Of a stretch of 64,000 nucleotides of DNA, positions 22,776 through 31,852 are shown in pieces. The position numbers were made by a program, and so were the translations under genes. The stretch spans positions 82,893-146,892 of the forward strand of contig NZ_JACXXN010000016.1 in the NCBI RefSeq assembly GCF_014904695.1, given 5' to 3'. Position 1 is the stretch's first letter; every line of letters starts with the position of its first letter. The notes below the pieces were generated by a model that saw nothing but the letters and a program-made list of their open reading frames with translations, did no database searches and had not been told where the DNA came from. The DNA comes from Nostoc sp. MG11. GTDB taxonomy: Bacteria; Cyanobacteriota; Cyanobacteriia; Cyanobacteriales; Nostocaceae.

Positions 22776-24287
22776 GTGATCAAACAAGTCAAATGGTCGG
22801 AAAATCCGGTCACATCTCAGCAAATAGCAGAATTTGAAAATGAGGTGCGATCGCAACAAGTTCAAAAGACGGAAAATCAGGTAACGCCTGCACCAGCGCC
22901 AGACTCAGAGGCCGAGGTAATACCACCAGAAAATAGTTCCCGTAGCGTTATCGAATCTGTGGGCGCGATTCCCAACCAGCTTTCTGAGAGACTGGGCTTG
23001 ACCATGCCTCGATGGCTGTTGTGGATATTGACGGTTGTCTTAGGAATCATCTTATCTGGGCTACTAGTTTCGACTTTAGCGCTATGGACTCCGTTATGGA
23101 GCAACTTAGATCGAACAGATGAAGATTTAGCGACTGCTGGTAAAGATGAGCAAAAAATGCCACTACCTGGGGAGTTATGGAGCAAACTCTCTCAGTACCA
23201 GCTATCACGACCGATGAATATTTTAATTATGGGGATTGAACCAGTTAGGGGTACTGTTGATGGTTCACCAGAAAGCTTTGCTGGTAAAAGTGATACTATG
23301 CTGCTTGTCCGGCTAAACCCCGGCGATAAATCTGTACGTGTGCTTTCGATTCCCAAAGACACGATGATCGCGATCCCCGAAAAGGGAGAGCAAGGATTAA
23401 CTAAAGTATCGGATGCCAATGCCCAAGGCGGCCCAGTCTTGGCAGCACGAGTAGTCAGCCGTACCTTAAATAATGCACCAATTGATCGCTATATCCGTAT
23501 ATCCACCAGTGGCTTACGGCAGTTAGTCGATCAGTTAGGCGGGGTAGAGGTGTTTGTTCCCAAATCAATGGAATATAAAGACACCGCCAGTCGGCTGTCG
23601 ATTGATTTAGTTAGTGGCTGGCAAACTCTAAACGGTGAACAGGCAGAACAGTTTGCCCGGTTCCGCGAAACAGGGTTAGGAGATTTACCAAGAGTGCAGC
23701 GACAACAAGCACTAATAGCAGCATTGCTGCAACGTCTCAACAGTCCTACCGTCTTACCCAGGTTGCCTCAATTAACTCGCTTAATGCGAAAATACTTTGA
23801 CACCAACCTGAAGATGGAAGAAATGATGGCGTTGGTGAACTTTGGCCTCAACCTAGAGCGGGATAATTTTCAAATGACCGTGTTGCCTGGTGCATTTAGC
23901 CGTTTTAGCAAAGACCCTAATAGCTATTGGCTAAACATGACTGGACAACAGAGCCTATTGAATGATTATGTTGGGGTGAATGTACCTGGTCTAAAGCCAG
24001 ATATGCGCCGGGTTCCTAACCTCAAAATTGCTATTCAAAATGCTTCTAATCAACCTCAGCTAACTGAAAAAGTTATTGCTTATCTCAAACAGAAAGGCTT
24101 TACTAATATTTACAAAGCACCTGATTGGCCTGATACCCAACGTCAAACTCAAATTGTTGTTCAAAAAGGGAACCGACGAGTAGGAGTTGACTTGCAAAAA
24201 GTCTTAGGCTTGGGTCAAATAGAGGTGTCAGCGATCGGGGATTTAGAATCTGACCTGACAATCCGTATTGGGAAAGATTGGAAATAA
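22776..24287 (+). CDS. LytR-CpsA-Psr (LCP) family envelope protein
   Basis: 503 residues from the GTG at 22776, chosen because GGGGAGA precedes it at 6-base spacing; TTG at 22758 is possible. A cytoplasmic N-terminus of about 80 residues is followed by one membrane helix (LLWILTVVLGIILSGLLVS). The LCP domain then shows MNILIMGIEP, GKSDTMLLVRLNPGD, VRVLSIPKDTMIAIP and EQFARFRETGLGDLPRVQRQ. A LytR_C-like domain closes the protein (LKIAIQNASNQPQL). LCP enzymes attach polyprenyl-linked glycopolymers to the cell wall. It faces manC, a sugar-nucleotide gene, across a shared 115-base promoter region. Confidence 0.92.
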   Translation: MIKQVKWSENPVTSQQIAEFENEVRSQQVQKTENQVTPAPAPDSEAEVIPPENSSRSVIESVGAIPNQLSERLGLTMPRWLLWILTVVLGIILSGLLVSTLALWTPLWSNLDRTDEDLATAGKDEQKMPLPGELWSKLSQYQLSRPMNILIMGIEPVRGTVDGSPESFAGKSDTMLLVRLNPGDKSVRVLSIPKDTMIAIPEKGEQGLTKVSDANAQGGPVLAARVVSRTLNNAPIDRYIRISTSGLRQLVDQLGGVEVFVPKSMEYKDTASRLSIDLVSGWQTLNGEQAEQFARFRETGLGDLPRVQRQQALIAALLQRLNSPTVLPRLPQLTRLMRKYFDTNLKMEEMMALVNFGLNLERDNFQMTVLPGAFSRFSKDPNSYWLNMTGQQSLLNDYVGVNVPGLKPDMRRVPNLKIAIQNASNQPQLTEKVIAYLKQKGFTNIYKAPDWPDTQRQTQIVVQKGNRRVGVDLQKVLGLGQIEVSAIGDLESDLTIRIGKDWK

Positions 24288-24295
24288 TTAAGAGT

Positions 24296-24345
24296 CAAGG
24301 GTCAAGGGTCAAAATTAATTACTCTGGACTTTTGACTCAAAAAAT
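24296..24345 (+). repeat. Degenerate heptamer repeats (GTCAAGG / TTTTGAC)
   Basis: GAGTCAAGGGTCAAGGGTCA and a reverse-oriented ACTTTTGACTC lie between the LCP and pentapeptide genes. This belongs to the same heptamer family as at 4183 and 34386. Confidence 0.7.
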
Positions 24346-24351
24346 AAAGTT

Positions 24352-24858
24352 ATGAAAAAGATTTTGGTTCGATGCTTCAGTTTGATTGTGATTTTGATGC
24401 TGGCTTGGCTGTGGATATTACTTAGTTCAAAACCAGCTTTTGCTCAAATCAACACAATTAACTATAACAATATCAATTTAGAGAATCGTGACTTTTCTAA
24501 CGCTGATTTGGCAGGCGTAACCTTTGTAGCGGCAGAAATGCGGGGTACAAATTTCCAAGGGGCCAATTTAACAAACGCAATTCTCACTAAAGGAGTTTTA
24601 TTAAAAGCAAATTTAGAAGGCGCGAACCTAACGGGTGCTTTAGTCGATCGCGTCACTATGGATGGTGCAAACCTGAAAAATGCCATTTTTACAGAAGCAA
24701 CTTTAACCCGCAGCCGCTTTTTCGATGCTGATATCACTGGCGCTGATTTTACAGATGCTTTGATTGACCGCTATCAAGTATCGCTCATGTGCAAACAAGC
24801 TGATGGGATCAATCCAGTGACAGGTGTTTCCACGCGAGAAAGTTTAGGATGTCGCTAG
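24352..24858 (+). CDS. Secreted pentapeptide-repeat protein
   Basis: 168 residues. A signal peptide (KKILVRCFSLIVILMLAWLW, ending ...PAFAQ) is followed by about 15 pentapeptide units of the A(D/N)Lxx type, for example FSNADLAGVTF, GANLTNAILTK and ANLEGANLTGALVD. These form a right-handed quadrilateral beta-helix. The C-terminal segment has two Cys (LMCKQADG and ESLGCR). It is exported to the periplasm or thylakoid lumen. Such proteins are abundant in cyanobacteria and mostly lack known roles. The gene follows the LCP gene with only repeats between. Confidence 0.85.
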   Translation: MKKILVRCFSLIVILMLAWLWILLSSKPAFAQINTINYNNINLENRDFSNADLAGVTFVAAEMRGTNFQGANLTNAILTKGVLLKANLEGANLTGALVDRVTMDGANLKNAIFTEATLTRSRFFDADITGADFTDALIDRYQVSLMCKQADGINPVTGVSTRESLGCR

Positions 24859-24908
24859 TCAACGGATAATTGATAACTGAATAACTGATAACTGATAACT
24901 TAATATTC

Positions 24909-26513
24909 GTGACACAACAAGAACAAAAACCTTCTCGTTCTTTTGCTGGAATTGCTGGTATTGTTGCCGCAGCCACATTAATTAGTAAAATCTTTGGTTT
25001 AGTGCGGCAGCAAGCGATCGCTGCCGCTTTTGGTGTTGGTGCTGCTGCTACTGCTTATAGTTATGCCTACGTTATCCCTGGCTTTCTATTTACAATCTTA
25101 GGTGGCGTCAATGGGCCAATACACAGTGCGATTGTTAGCGTATTAGCCAAGCGCAAGCGAGAAGAAGCCGCTTCCCTGGTAGAGACAGTAACAACGCTGG
25201 TGGCTGGATTGCTGTTGCTGGTGACAGTTGCTCAGATTTTTTTGGCAGATGCGATCATTGATATTGTCGGTCATGGGTTGGATGCGACAACCAGAGCGAT
25301 CGCAGTTCAACAAATCCAGATTATGGCCCCAATGGCGCTATTTTCCGGCTTAATTGGCATTGGCTTCGGTACTCTCAATGCAGCTAATCAGTACTGGCTG
25401 CTCTCCATTAGTCCTCTATTATCAAGTATTACTGTTGTTATCGGCATTGCTATCTTGTCAATCCAACATGGCAAAGATATTATCAAGCCAGAATACGCTT
25501 TTATTGGTGGCATGGTATTGGCTTGGGGAACCTTAGCTGGGGCAATTCTTCAGTGGTTGGTGCAGCTAGTTGTGCAGTGGCGGTTGGGACTTGGGACATT
25601 ACGTCTGCGGTTTGATTTTAAATCTCCCGGTGTCCAAGAAGCCATAAAAATTATGACTCCGGCGACTATTTCTTCAGGCATGATGCCGATTAACTTTGCT
25701 ACTGTCCTTTATTTTGCTAGTCCTATTCCTGGTGCTGCTGCGGGCTTTAACTATGCCAATTTGCTTGTGCAGACTCCCCTAGGCATTATTTCTAACATCA
25801 TTTTGCTGCCTTTATTACCGATATTTGCCAAACTTGCCGCTCCAGAACATTGGCCTGCTCTCAAACTACGTATTCGTCAAGGATTACTACTGACTGCTTT
25901 TACTATGTTGCCTTTAGGGGCGTTGATGGTGGTGCTAGCTGTACCCATTGTGAAAATAGTATATGAGCGGGGTGCTTTCACACAAGATGCCACAAAATTA
26001 GTTTCATCGCTGCTAATCGCTTACGGAATTGGGATGTTTGCCTATTTGGGGCGTGATGTCTTGGTGCGGGTGTTTTATGCTTTGGGTGATGGACAGACAC
26101 CTTTTCGCATTAGTACTTTTAATATTTTCCTCAACGCCGCACTAGATTGGGCTCTAGTTGGGCCTTTTGGTGCTCCCGGTTTGGTGTTAGCAACAGTAGG
26201 CGTAAATTGTAGTTCAATGTTGATGCTGTTATTTTTGCTTGATCGCAAACTCAACGGTTTACCCTGGCGTGAGTGGAGTGTGCCAATTTTGGGTTTAACT
26301 GCGGGTAGCGTCGTCGCTGGGTTAGCAAGCTTTCTCACCCTTGTTATTTGTCAGCAGTTACTAGATAAAGAAGGTTTACTAATTCTGCTATTGCAGTTAT
26401 GTATATCTGGCTTCGTGGGGATCGCTGTGTTTGCAGCGATCGCTTCATGGATGAAAATACCAGAGGTGAATAGTTTTATATCTCGTCTACGTCAGCGTTT
26501 TTTGAAGAAATAA
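24909..26513 (+). CDS. murJ: Lipid II flippase MurJ
   Basis: 534 residues with about 14 hydrophobic segments, a MATE/MOP-superfamily layout. The N-terminus reads SFAGIAGIVAAATLISKIFG then LVRQQAIAAAFGVG, the MurJ/MviN start pattern, with FLFTILGGVNGPIHSAIV, and a central YERGAFT sequence followed by the aqueous-cavity region LGRDVLVRVFYALGDGQTPF. It moves lipid II across the plasma membrane for peptidoglycan synthesis. The start is GTG 24909. It sits close behind the pentapeptide gene and near the LCP gene, so this block is envelope-related. Confidence 0.93.
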   Translation: MTQQEQKPSRSFAGIAGIVAAATLISKIFGLVRQQAIAAAFGVGAAATAYSYAYVIPGFLFTILGGVNGPIHSAIVSVLAKRKREEAASLVETVTTLVAGLLLLVTVAQIFLADAIIDIVGHGLDATTRAIAVQQIQIMAPMALFSGLIGIGFGTLNAANQYWLLSISPLLSSITVVIGIAILSIQHGKDIIKPEYAFIGGMVLAWGTLAGAILQWLVQLVVQWRLGLGTLRLRFDFKSPGVQEAIKIMTPATISSGMMPINFATVLYFASPIPGAAAGFNYANLLVQTPLGIISNIILLPLLPIFAKLAAPEHWPALKLRIRQGLLLTAFTMLPLGALMVVLAVPIVKIVYERGAFTQDATKLVSSLLIAYGIGMFAYLGRDVLVRVFYALGDGQTPFRISTFNIFLNAALDWALVGPFGAPGLVLATVGVNCSSMLMLLFLLDRKLNGLPWREWSVPILGLTAGSVVAGLASFLTLVICQQLLDKEGLLILLLQLCISGFVGIAVFAAIASWMKIPEVNSFISRLRQRFLKK

Positions 26514-26598
26514 CAAAGGGAATGGGAAAAGGGTAAGGGGAAATTCAAATTCTCCTTTTACTTTTCCCCTTTAACCAAACCGTATTATTCTATAAATT

Positions 26599-28527
26599 CT
26601 ACGATTCTCGTCCCGACGCCCAAGTATCACGCCATTTAACAGTGCCTTCTTTCGCAATCACCCAGCGGCGGTTAACGAGATTTTCGCGCAGAGGCGATTG
26701 CCCTTGCCGCCACATGGCATATTTGTAAGCAATCAGCTTACCAGCACTCTCATCAAAGGGAATTTCGGCAGACCAAGTATTTGAGTTGATATACTCTAGA
26801 GGATATGCTTTGCTGATATCCCAGTTGCCTAGCTCTGGACAGTCTCCAGTCACAACAATGGTTTCGCCAGGTTGGGTATTCACTCCATTTAGTTGCACGC
26901 GCACTATAGTTTGCCCTTTGATTCGCTCCCCAACGTGGCTGAAAACAATTACTCCCCGTTCTTCAAGTGGCAAGTTATAAATCTTACCGTTTTTGACCTC
27001 GTACTTGTTGCGAGTCACAACACAGGTGTGTTCTCCATCGGGTAATTCTGTTTCTACTTCTGCTAGGGTGACTTCTCCTCCCCGATTGAGGGCGACAAAA
27101 CACACAGAGTCACGATAGCGACGCACGTAACAATAAGTATCGGGTGTCAGGTATTTTTGCCAGTGGCTACCCATCGACACAGCGGGATTTAGTCGCCGTA
27201 ATCCAGACAGTAGCCTGATACAGCGATAAACCTCACTATCCTTGTCCCAATTTTCCATCATCGGGCGGTTGTAAGGATCATTCCCGCCATCAGTATCATT
27301 GTGTAGATACTGTTCTGTACCGTAATAGATACAGGGAATGCCGCGAGATGTCATAATGAGGGCGATCGCCACCTTAAGCATCGCTGGATCGGGGTTCAGC
27401 GATTGGAAGCGAGGCATATCGTGGTTGTCGATAAAGGTGACTAACTCTGTAGCCCCACTGTAGCGAAAGTCTTGGTCAAAGATGTATTGAATTGTTTGAA
27501 AGCCGTTTTCTGAACCTTGTGCTAATGCTGCTCGAATTGCTACGCACAGCCCAAAGTCTAGCATGGTCATGCCAGAGTGATTAGCAAATTCAACAGAGCG
27601 ATCGTCACTAGGATTACTGTAAATCCACTCACCAAAAATAAATACATCTGGCTTGTGATTACTCATATCACCAGTAAATTCTTGCCAAAACCAGATGGGC
27701 ATGTGCTTAACAGTATCCACCCGTAGTGCATCCACACCCCGGTCTAGCCATTGTTTAATTGCTGACTTAATATACTCACGATATTCAGTATTATTTTCGT
27801 TGAAGGTTGCTAGACCAGCTAGTTCACAATTCTGTACTTGCCAATCGTCTTCCCAGTTTTGCACTTCACCATAGTGGTGATACCAGTGATTGACATCATC
27901 GTTAAAGTCAGCAATTTTGACGCCATCATCATACAATTCACCTTTACTGCCGCTAGTATCAGGGCTGCTATGGTTGCAGACTATATCTAGCACCAACTTC
28001 ATATTGCGTTTGTGGAGTTCTGCAACTAACCGATCAAAGGTTGTATTTTTTTCTTCCTGAGTCGCGTTTAAAGAAGGGTTTTCTCCTTCACCAATGTAGC
28101 GAGGATTGAGCCGCTTAAAGTCTTTTGTCCAATAGCCATGTAGCGCCGCATTGCCAACAAATAACTCTTCAACCTGCTCAAACAGAGGAGTTAACCAAAC
28201 AGCAGTTACTCCCATGTTTTGCAGATAATCCAATTTATCAATGACACCTTGCAAGTCACCACCCCAGTACTTACCCCAATCTTGTCCAGTGGGATCGTAC
28301 AGTTCTGAGTTTTCACCTTCGCTATTATTCGGATCGCCGTCATGAAAGCGATCTACTACAAGAAAGTAAATTGTTTCCTGACGAAACTCAATATCCCTAG
28401 TGTAAAGAAACTCTAGAGCGATTTCTGTGTCTGATGGTGGGGTCTGTATAAGAGCTTCTACTTTTTCTGTTGCAGAATCAACTTTGTATTGATCTGGTGA
28501 AAACTGGGATGGAGGGGTTTTGACCAT
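26599..28527 (-). CDS. GH13 alpha-amylase with a C-terminal starch-binding-like domain
   Basis: 642 residues without a signal peptide. The GH13 regions are visible: VLDIVCNHSSPDTSG (region I), GVDALRVDTVKHMP (region II, nucleophile Asp), VFIFGEWIYS (region III, acid/base Glu) and VTFIDNHDMPRF (region IV). All three catalytic acids are present. An early YFLVVDRFHDGDPNNSEG is a calcium-loop pattern shared with cyclodextrin glucanotransferases. From about residue 540 a CBM20-like beta domain follows (RVQLNGVNTQPGETIVVTGD, then LGNWDISKAYPL). It probably hydrolyses or transglycosylates glycogen or maltodextrins in the cytoplasm. It is convergent with murJ. Confidence 0.93.
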   Translation of the reverse strand: MVKTPPSQFSPDQYKVDSATEKVEALIQTPPSDTEIALEFLYTRDIEFRQETIYFLVVDRFHDGDPNNSEGENSELYDPTGQDWGKYWGGDLQGVIDKLDYLQNMGVTAVWLTPLFEQVEELFVGNAALHGYWTKDFKRLNPRYIGEGENPSLNATQEEKNTTFDRLVAELHKRNMKLVLDIVCNHSSPDTSGSKGELYDDGVKIADFNDDVNHWYHHYGEVQNWEDDWQVQNCELAGLATFNENNTEYREYIKSAIKQWLDRGVDALRVDTVKHMPIWFWQEFTGDMSNHKPDVFIFGEWIYSNPSDDRSVEFANHSGMTMLDFGLCVAIRAALAQGSENGFQTIQYIFDQDFRYSGATELVTFIDNHDMPRFQSLNPDPAMLKVAIALIMTSRGIPCIYYGTEQYLHNDTDGGNDPYNRPMMENWDKDSEVYRCIRLLSGLRRLNPAVSMGSHWQKYLTPDTYCYVRRYRDSVCFVALNRGGEVTLAEVETELPDGEHTCVVTRNKYEVKNGKIYNLPLEERGVIVFSHVGERIKGQTIVRVQLNGVNTQPGETIVVTGDCPELGNWDISKAYPLEYINSNTWSAEIPFDESAGKLIAYKYAMWRQGQSPLRENLVNRRWVIAKEGTVKWRDTWASGRES

Positions 28528-29154
28528 AAAACAACTCAGGATTTCCTATAATTCACGTCTGTAGAACTATACAGTACAGGGTTTTCGAGTATATGTGTAA
28601 CTACAAACATCGGTATTATGCCATCCTTCCCACGGTGTAGCTATCTATCGTTAGCTAGTTTATATTTCTGTCCATAGACGTAATTCACAGGCTAGAGGAA
28701 AAAAATTAATAAATATAGCAGATATTTAGAGGAATTTGATTTTTAATAAAAATTTATAGTATCTTGCCAAAGTAATATGAGGGAAATACTAAGGCTATCT
28801 TGTGTCTTAGTTCAAGTAGATCAATCATGTGTGGCGATCGCAATTTTTACTATTTAGCCATTTCAAACTATAAATCTGGTCAATTGTCAATATTTAATTG
28901 ATGCAAATATTGTCAAATAGCAATCCTAACTATATATATTCTTGGCATTGGAGCAGGCGAGAAATTATAAAAGTGTTAAAACAATTTATAATCAGATTTT
29001 TTATGATATTCAGTAATTTATCTTCAGACTAGTGTAACTACAAGTAACATTTGTTCTTTTGGAAAAGGCTGTGATGAAAAAAGAGTAGTGGCAACTCGAA
29101 CCTCAGAGTCAACTATTAAGACCAAGGTATTTTCTCTAAAAAAGGTAATCATAT
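28528..29154. other. AT-rich spacer
   Basis: About 630 bases between divergent genes. No ORF or RNA gene was recognised. It presumably contains the promoters of the amylase and lipase-fold genes. A ribosome-binding AAAGG lies at 29139-29143 before the ATG at 29155. Confidence 0.5.
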
Positions 29155-30429
29155 ATGACCAATCAAACTATTATGAGATTTCCCAAGGGTCGCACAGCAT
29201 TTTTGCTCATTCACGGTGTCGGCGAACAAAATCCTTTTGAAACTGTGGACTATTTCGCTCAGAACTTGCTCAAATACTTTGATAAGCAGAATTTACCCTT
29301 CAAGCTAGAACACTTAATTGCTAAGCGCAGACTATCCAATGGCTCTATTTGGACAGAAAGCTTTGTGAGATTGAGTTCAACAGATACCACTCAAGACTGG
29401 CTAATTGATGTTCATGAATACTACTGGGCACATAATACAGAAAATAAAATTAGTGTACCTGAGATGTTGCAATGGGCAGAACGGACGCTTGATGGAACAA
29501 TTGAATTTTATAGTCGGAAGGAAAACCAAGCTTTATTAAATGCGCTTCTCGCTAATAAAAATAGGAAAAGCTTATTTACATATCGCCTACGCTGGCTCAC
29601 GATATTCCTACGGCTATTTAACTTTGTTTATCCAGGATTGCGACTGGGACTTTGGTTAATTCTTTCATTTGTAGGCCCATTTCTCAGAGGTCGTTTTCTG
29701 CAATCAGCTTGGAAGCTAAGTAAACAAATTGTTACCCCACCCTTAGTTAATTTGGTTGGTGATATAGCCATTTACAGCATTACTGACCGGAAATCACCCT
29801 ACCAAAAGATTCGCCAACAAATAGTTACAGAATCCTTAACATTATTAAAAGCAATTCTCAAGGATAAGCAAGCAAATTACGACCAAGTAATACTGACTGG
29901 ACATTCTCTCGGTAGTTGTATTGCCTACGACACATTGAACCTTCTCTGTATTGAAACCAGTCTTTCTCAAGATAAGACAAAAAGTCTCTTGCTGAATAAA
30001 ATTCAAGGACTGATTACTTTTGGTTCACCACTAGACAAAATCGCCTTTTTCTTCCGAGAAGTAGCACAAGAAGGACAATATATTCGACAGCGGATGTTAG
30101 AACACCTCAACTCCTTTCGCGTGAAACCAGAATTTGCACTACAAAGTTCGTACTTGACCAACAATCCAGTAGAATGCAAACTTGAGCAAGTCCGTTGGGT
30201 CAATTACTACCATTTGCAAGACCCAATCAGCGGTCATCTGGATTACTATGAGAACCTAGATAACGTTGAAATGAAATATCAGGCATCCTGGGGTGTCCAA
30301 GGACACCTTTGTTACTGGATCGATCCAAATTTCTACGAAAACATCGCCGATCGCTTCTTGTATGCCTCAAATAAAGATGGAGGAGGAAATCAGAAGTTTT
30401 TACAGCAAGCGGATTACAGCAAGGCTTAA
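29155..30429 (+). CDS. Alpha/beta-hydrolase-fold (lipase-like) protein
   Basis: A 424-residue protein. The N-terminus has the oxyanion-type start AFLLIHGVGEQNPFETVDYF. The nucleophile elbow QVILTGHSLGSCIAYDTLN places the Ser at about residue 251. A mid-protein hydrophobic stretch (LGLWLILSFVGPFLRG, about 165-180) suggests membrane association. A Gly-His near the end (WGVQGHLCYW) may supply the catalytic His. The substrate is unknown; a lipase or esterase acting at a membrane is plausible. It is monocistronic as far as can be seen. Confidence 0.75.
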   Translation: MTNQTIMRFPKGRTAFLLIHGVGEQNPFETVDYFAQNLLKYFDKQNLPFKLEHLIAKRRLSNGSIWTESFVRLSSTDTTQDWLIDVHEYYWAHNTENKISVPEMLQWAERTLDGTIEFYSRKENQALLNALLANKNRKSLFTYRLRWLTIFLRLFNFVYPGLRLGLWLILSFVGPFLRGRFLQSAWKLSKQIVTPPLVNLVGDIAIYSITDRKSPYQKIRQQIVTESLTLLKAILKDKQANYDQVILTGHSLGSCIAYDTLNLLCIETSLSQDKTKSLLLNKIQGLITFGSPLDKIAFFFREVAQEGQYIRQRMLEHLNSFRVKPEFALQSSYLTNNPVECKLEQVRWVNYYHLQDPISGHLDYYENLDNVEMKYQASWGVQGHLCYWIDPNFYENIADRFLYASNKDGGGNQKFLQQADYSKA

Positions 30430-30593
30430 TTAACGCTGGAGATACACTTTCAACACGGTTTATTCACACCTGTGCGACATTAAGTCAGCCTTGCTAACTC
30501 TGATGTAGGAACTTCAATGCATTACTAAACTAAACTGCTCGTTGACACTTTCAATTTATTATTACTAGAAAGCCATTGGCTAAGGTAGCAATT

Positions 30594-31646
30594 ATGACCA
30601 AATATGACAAGATTTTTAAATCACAAAAGACATCAGAAGAGTCACTGAGTCCAGAAGAAGCCGTAGCAGCGATCGCAGTTGTCACCGCAGTTGCAGATTC
30701 ATCCATTGAAGATGTAGATGCAGAAAGCTTAGCAGGTATCCTCTGGGAGTTCGAGGTCTTTGAGGAATACTCAGAAGATGAAACTACAGAAATAGTCGAT
30801 AGGCTCATAGGCATTGTAGAAGACGAAGGACTCGGCCCCTTGTTTAATGCCGCAAAAGGATCTCTCTCAGATGAACTAGTACTGGATGGTTTTGCTGCTG
30901 GGGTAATAGTACTTTTGGACGAAGAAGAACTTACTATCTCCAAACAGAAAGAACCTTATCTTAAAAAACTCCAAGAGGCTTTGGAACTTGAAGATGAAGA
31001 AGCCGAGGAAATCATTAAGGAAGTCATTGCAGCCTTTCAAGAAGCAGAAGATGAAGAATATGCAGATGACGAAGATGAAACAATAGCAGTAGAAAGCTAT
31101 AACCAACAAGCTTATAAGTCGCCATTAGGTAACTTTACAGTCCCTATTCCAGTTGACTCTCAGCAGGGGGGCAAGATTCAGAGTCAAGAAGGGGTAGTTG
31201 GCTTTTCCGATGACTTTGGCACATTGCTGAGAATCGATTATTATCCTCTACCGCCAGATCAAATAGAGGAACTAGAGTCTGTTGGACAGGAAGAATATTT
31301 CCAATCAATTCTAGTAGACAAATATGTACCTCAGGCAATTTTTGCCAATATACCAGATGCTCAGGTGGAATTTACTGAATATCTAGAAGACACTTTAGAG
31401 GGAGCTTACTATGTATTGGTTAATATGCCAAAAGGTTCGACAATTTCCAAGCAAGAAAATAACGGAACTGCTATCAGGTTAGATGCATATCGAGGGCTTA
31501 TCACCTTTATCAGTGGTGAATTTTTGTATATAGTTAGCAGCCAGCGTAGCTTTTTTAACGGCGAAACCCCCGGCTCTTTAGAAGAAGAAGCTGAGAACAT
31601 CAAGGAGAATATTTTAGAGTTTGTTGAGACTATAGAGTTCACTTAA
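30594..31646 (+). CDS. TerB-like domain protein with an unknown C-terminal domain
   Basis: 350 residues from the ATG at 30594 (AAGG upstream; a TTG at 30576 is not preferred). The first 150 residues are acidic and helical (SPEEAVAAIAVVTAVADSS, then LSDELVLDGFAAGVIVLLDE), like TerB-type tellurite-resistance domains. A very acidic linker follows (EAEDEEYADDEDETI). The C-terminal 170 residues form a mixed alpha/beta region (SPLGNFTVPIPVDSQQGG, GAYYVLVNMPKGST and FISGEFLYIVSSQ) that I cannot name. It is probably cytoplasmic. Its function is unknown; TerB domains often occur in stress and membrane-linked systems. Confidence 0.65.
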   Translation: MTKYDKIFKSQKTSEESLSPEEAVAAIAVVTAVADSSIEDVDAESLAGILWEFEVFEEYSEDETTEIVDRLIGIVEDEGLGPLFNAAKGSLSDELVLDGFAAGVIVLLDEEELTISKQKEPYLKKLQEALELEDEEAEEIIKEVIAAFQEAEDEEYADDEDETIAVESYNQQAYKSPLGNFTVPIPVDSQQGGKIQSQEGVVGFSDDFGTLLRIDYYPLPPDQIEELESVGQEEYFQSILVDKYVPQAIFANIPDAQVEFTEYLEDTLEGAYYVLVNMPKGSTISKQENNGTAIRLDAYRGLITFISGEFLYIVSSQRSFFNGETPGSLEEEAENIKENILEFVETIEFT

Positions 31647-31852
31647 TCTCAAAATTCTGGCTTGGACAATAATCAGATATTAAATGTTTCATTTAGCCCT
31701 TGAAAGGTATAATATTTCTTCTTACTGGTTAAAAAGTCAATTGTTGAACCACTAAGACATTAAGGTGAGAAGTCCAAAATTCAGGAAATTTTTTAGGATT
31801 TTTACCCACTCTGAAAGGGCTAATGTTTCATTAAAGCGATCGCTTACATCAA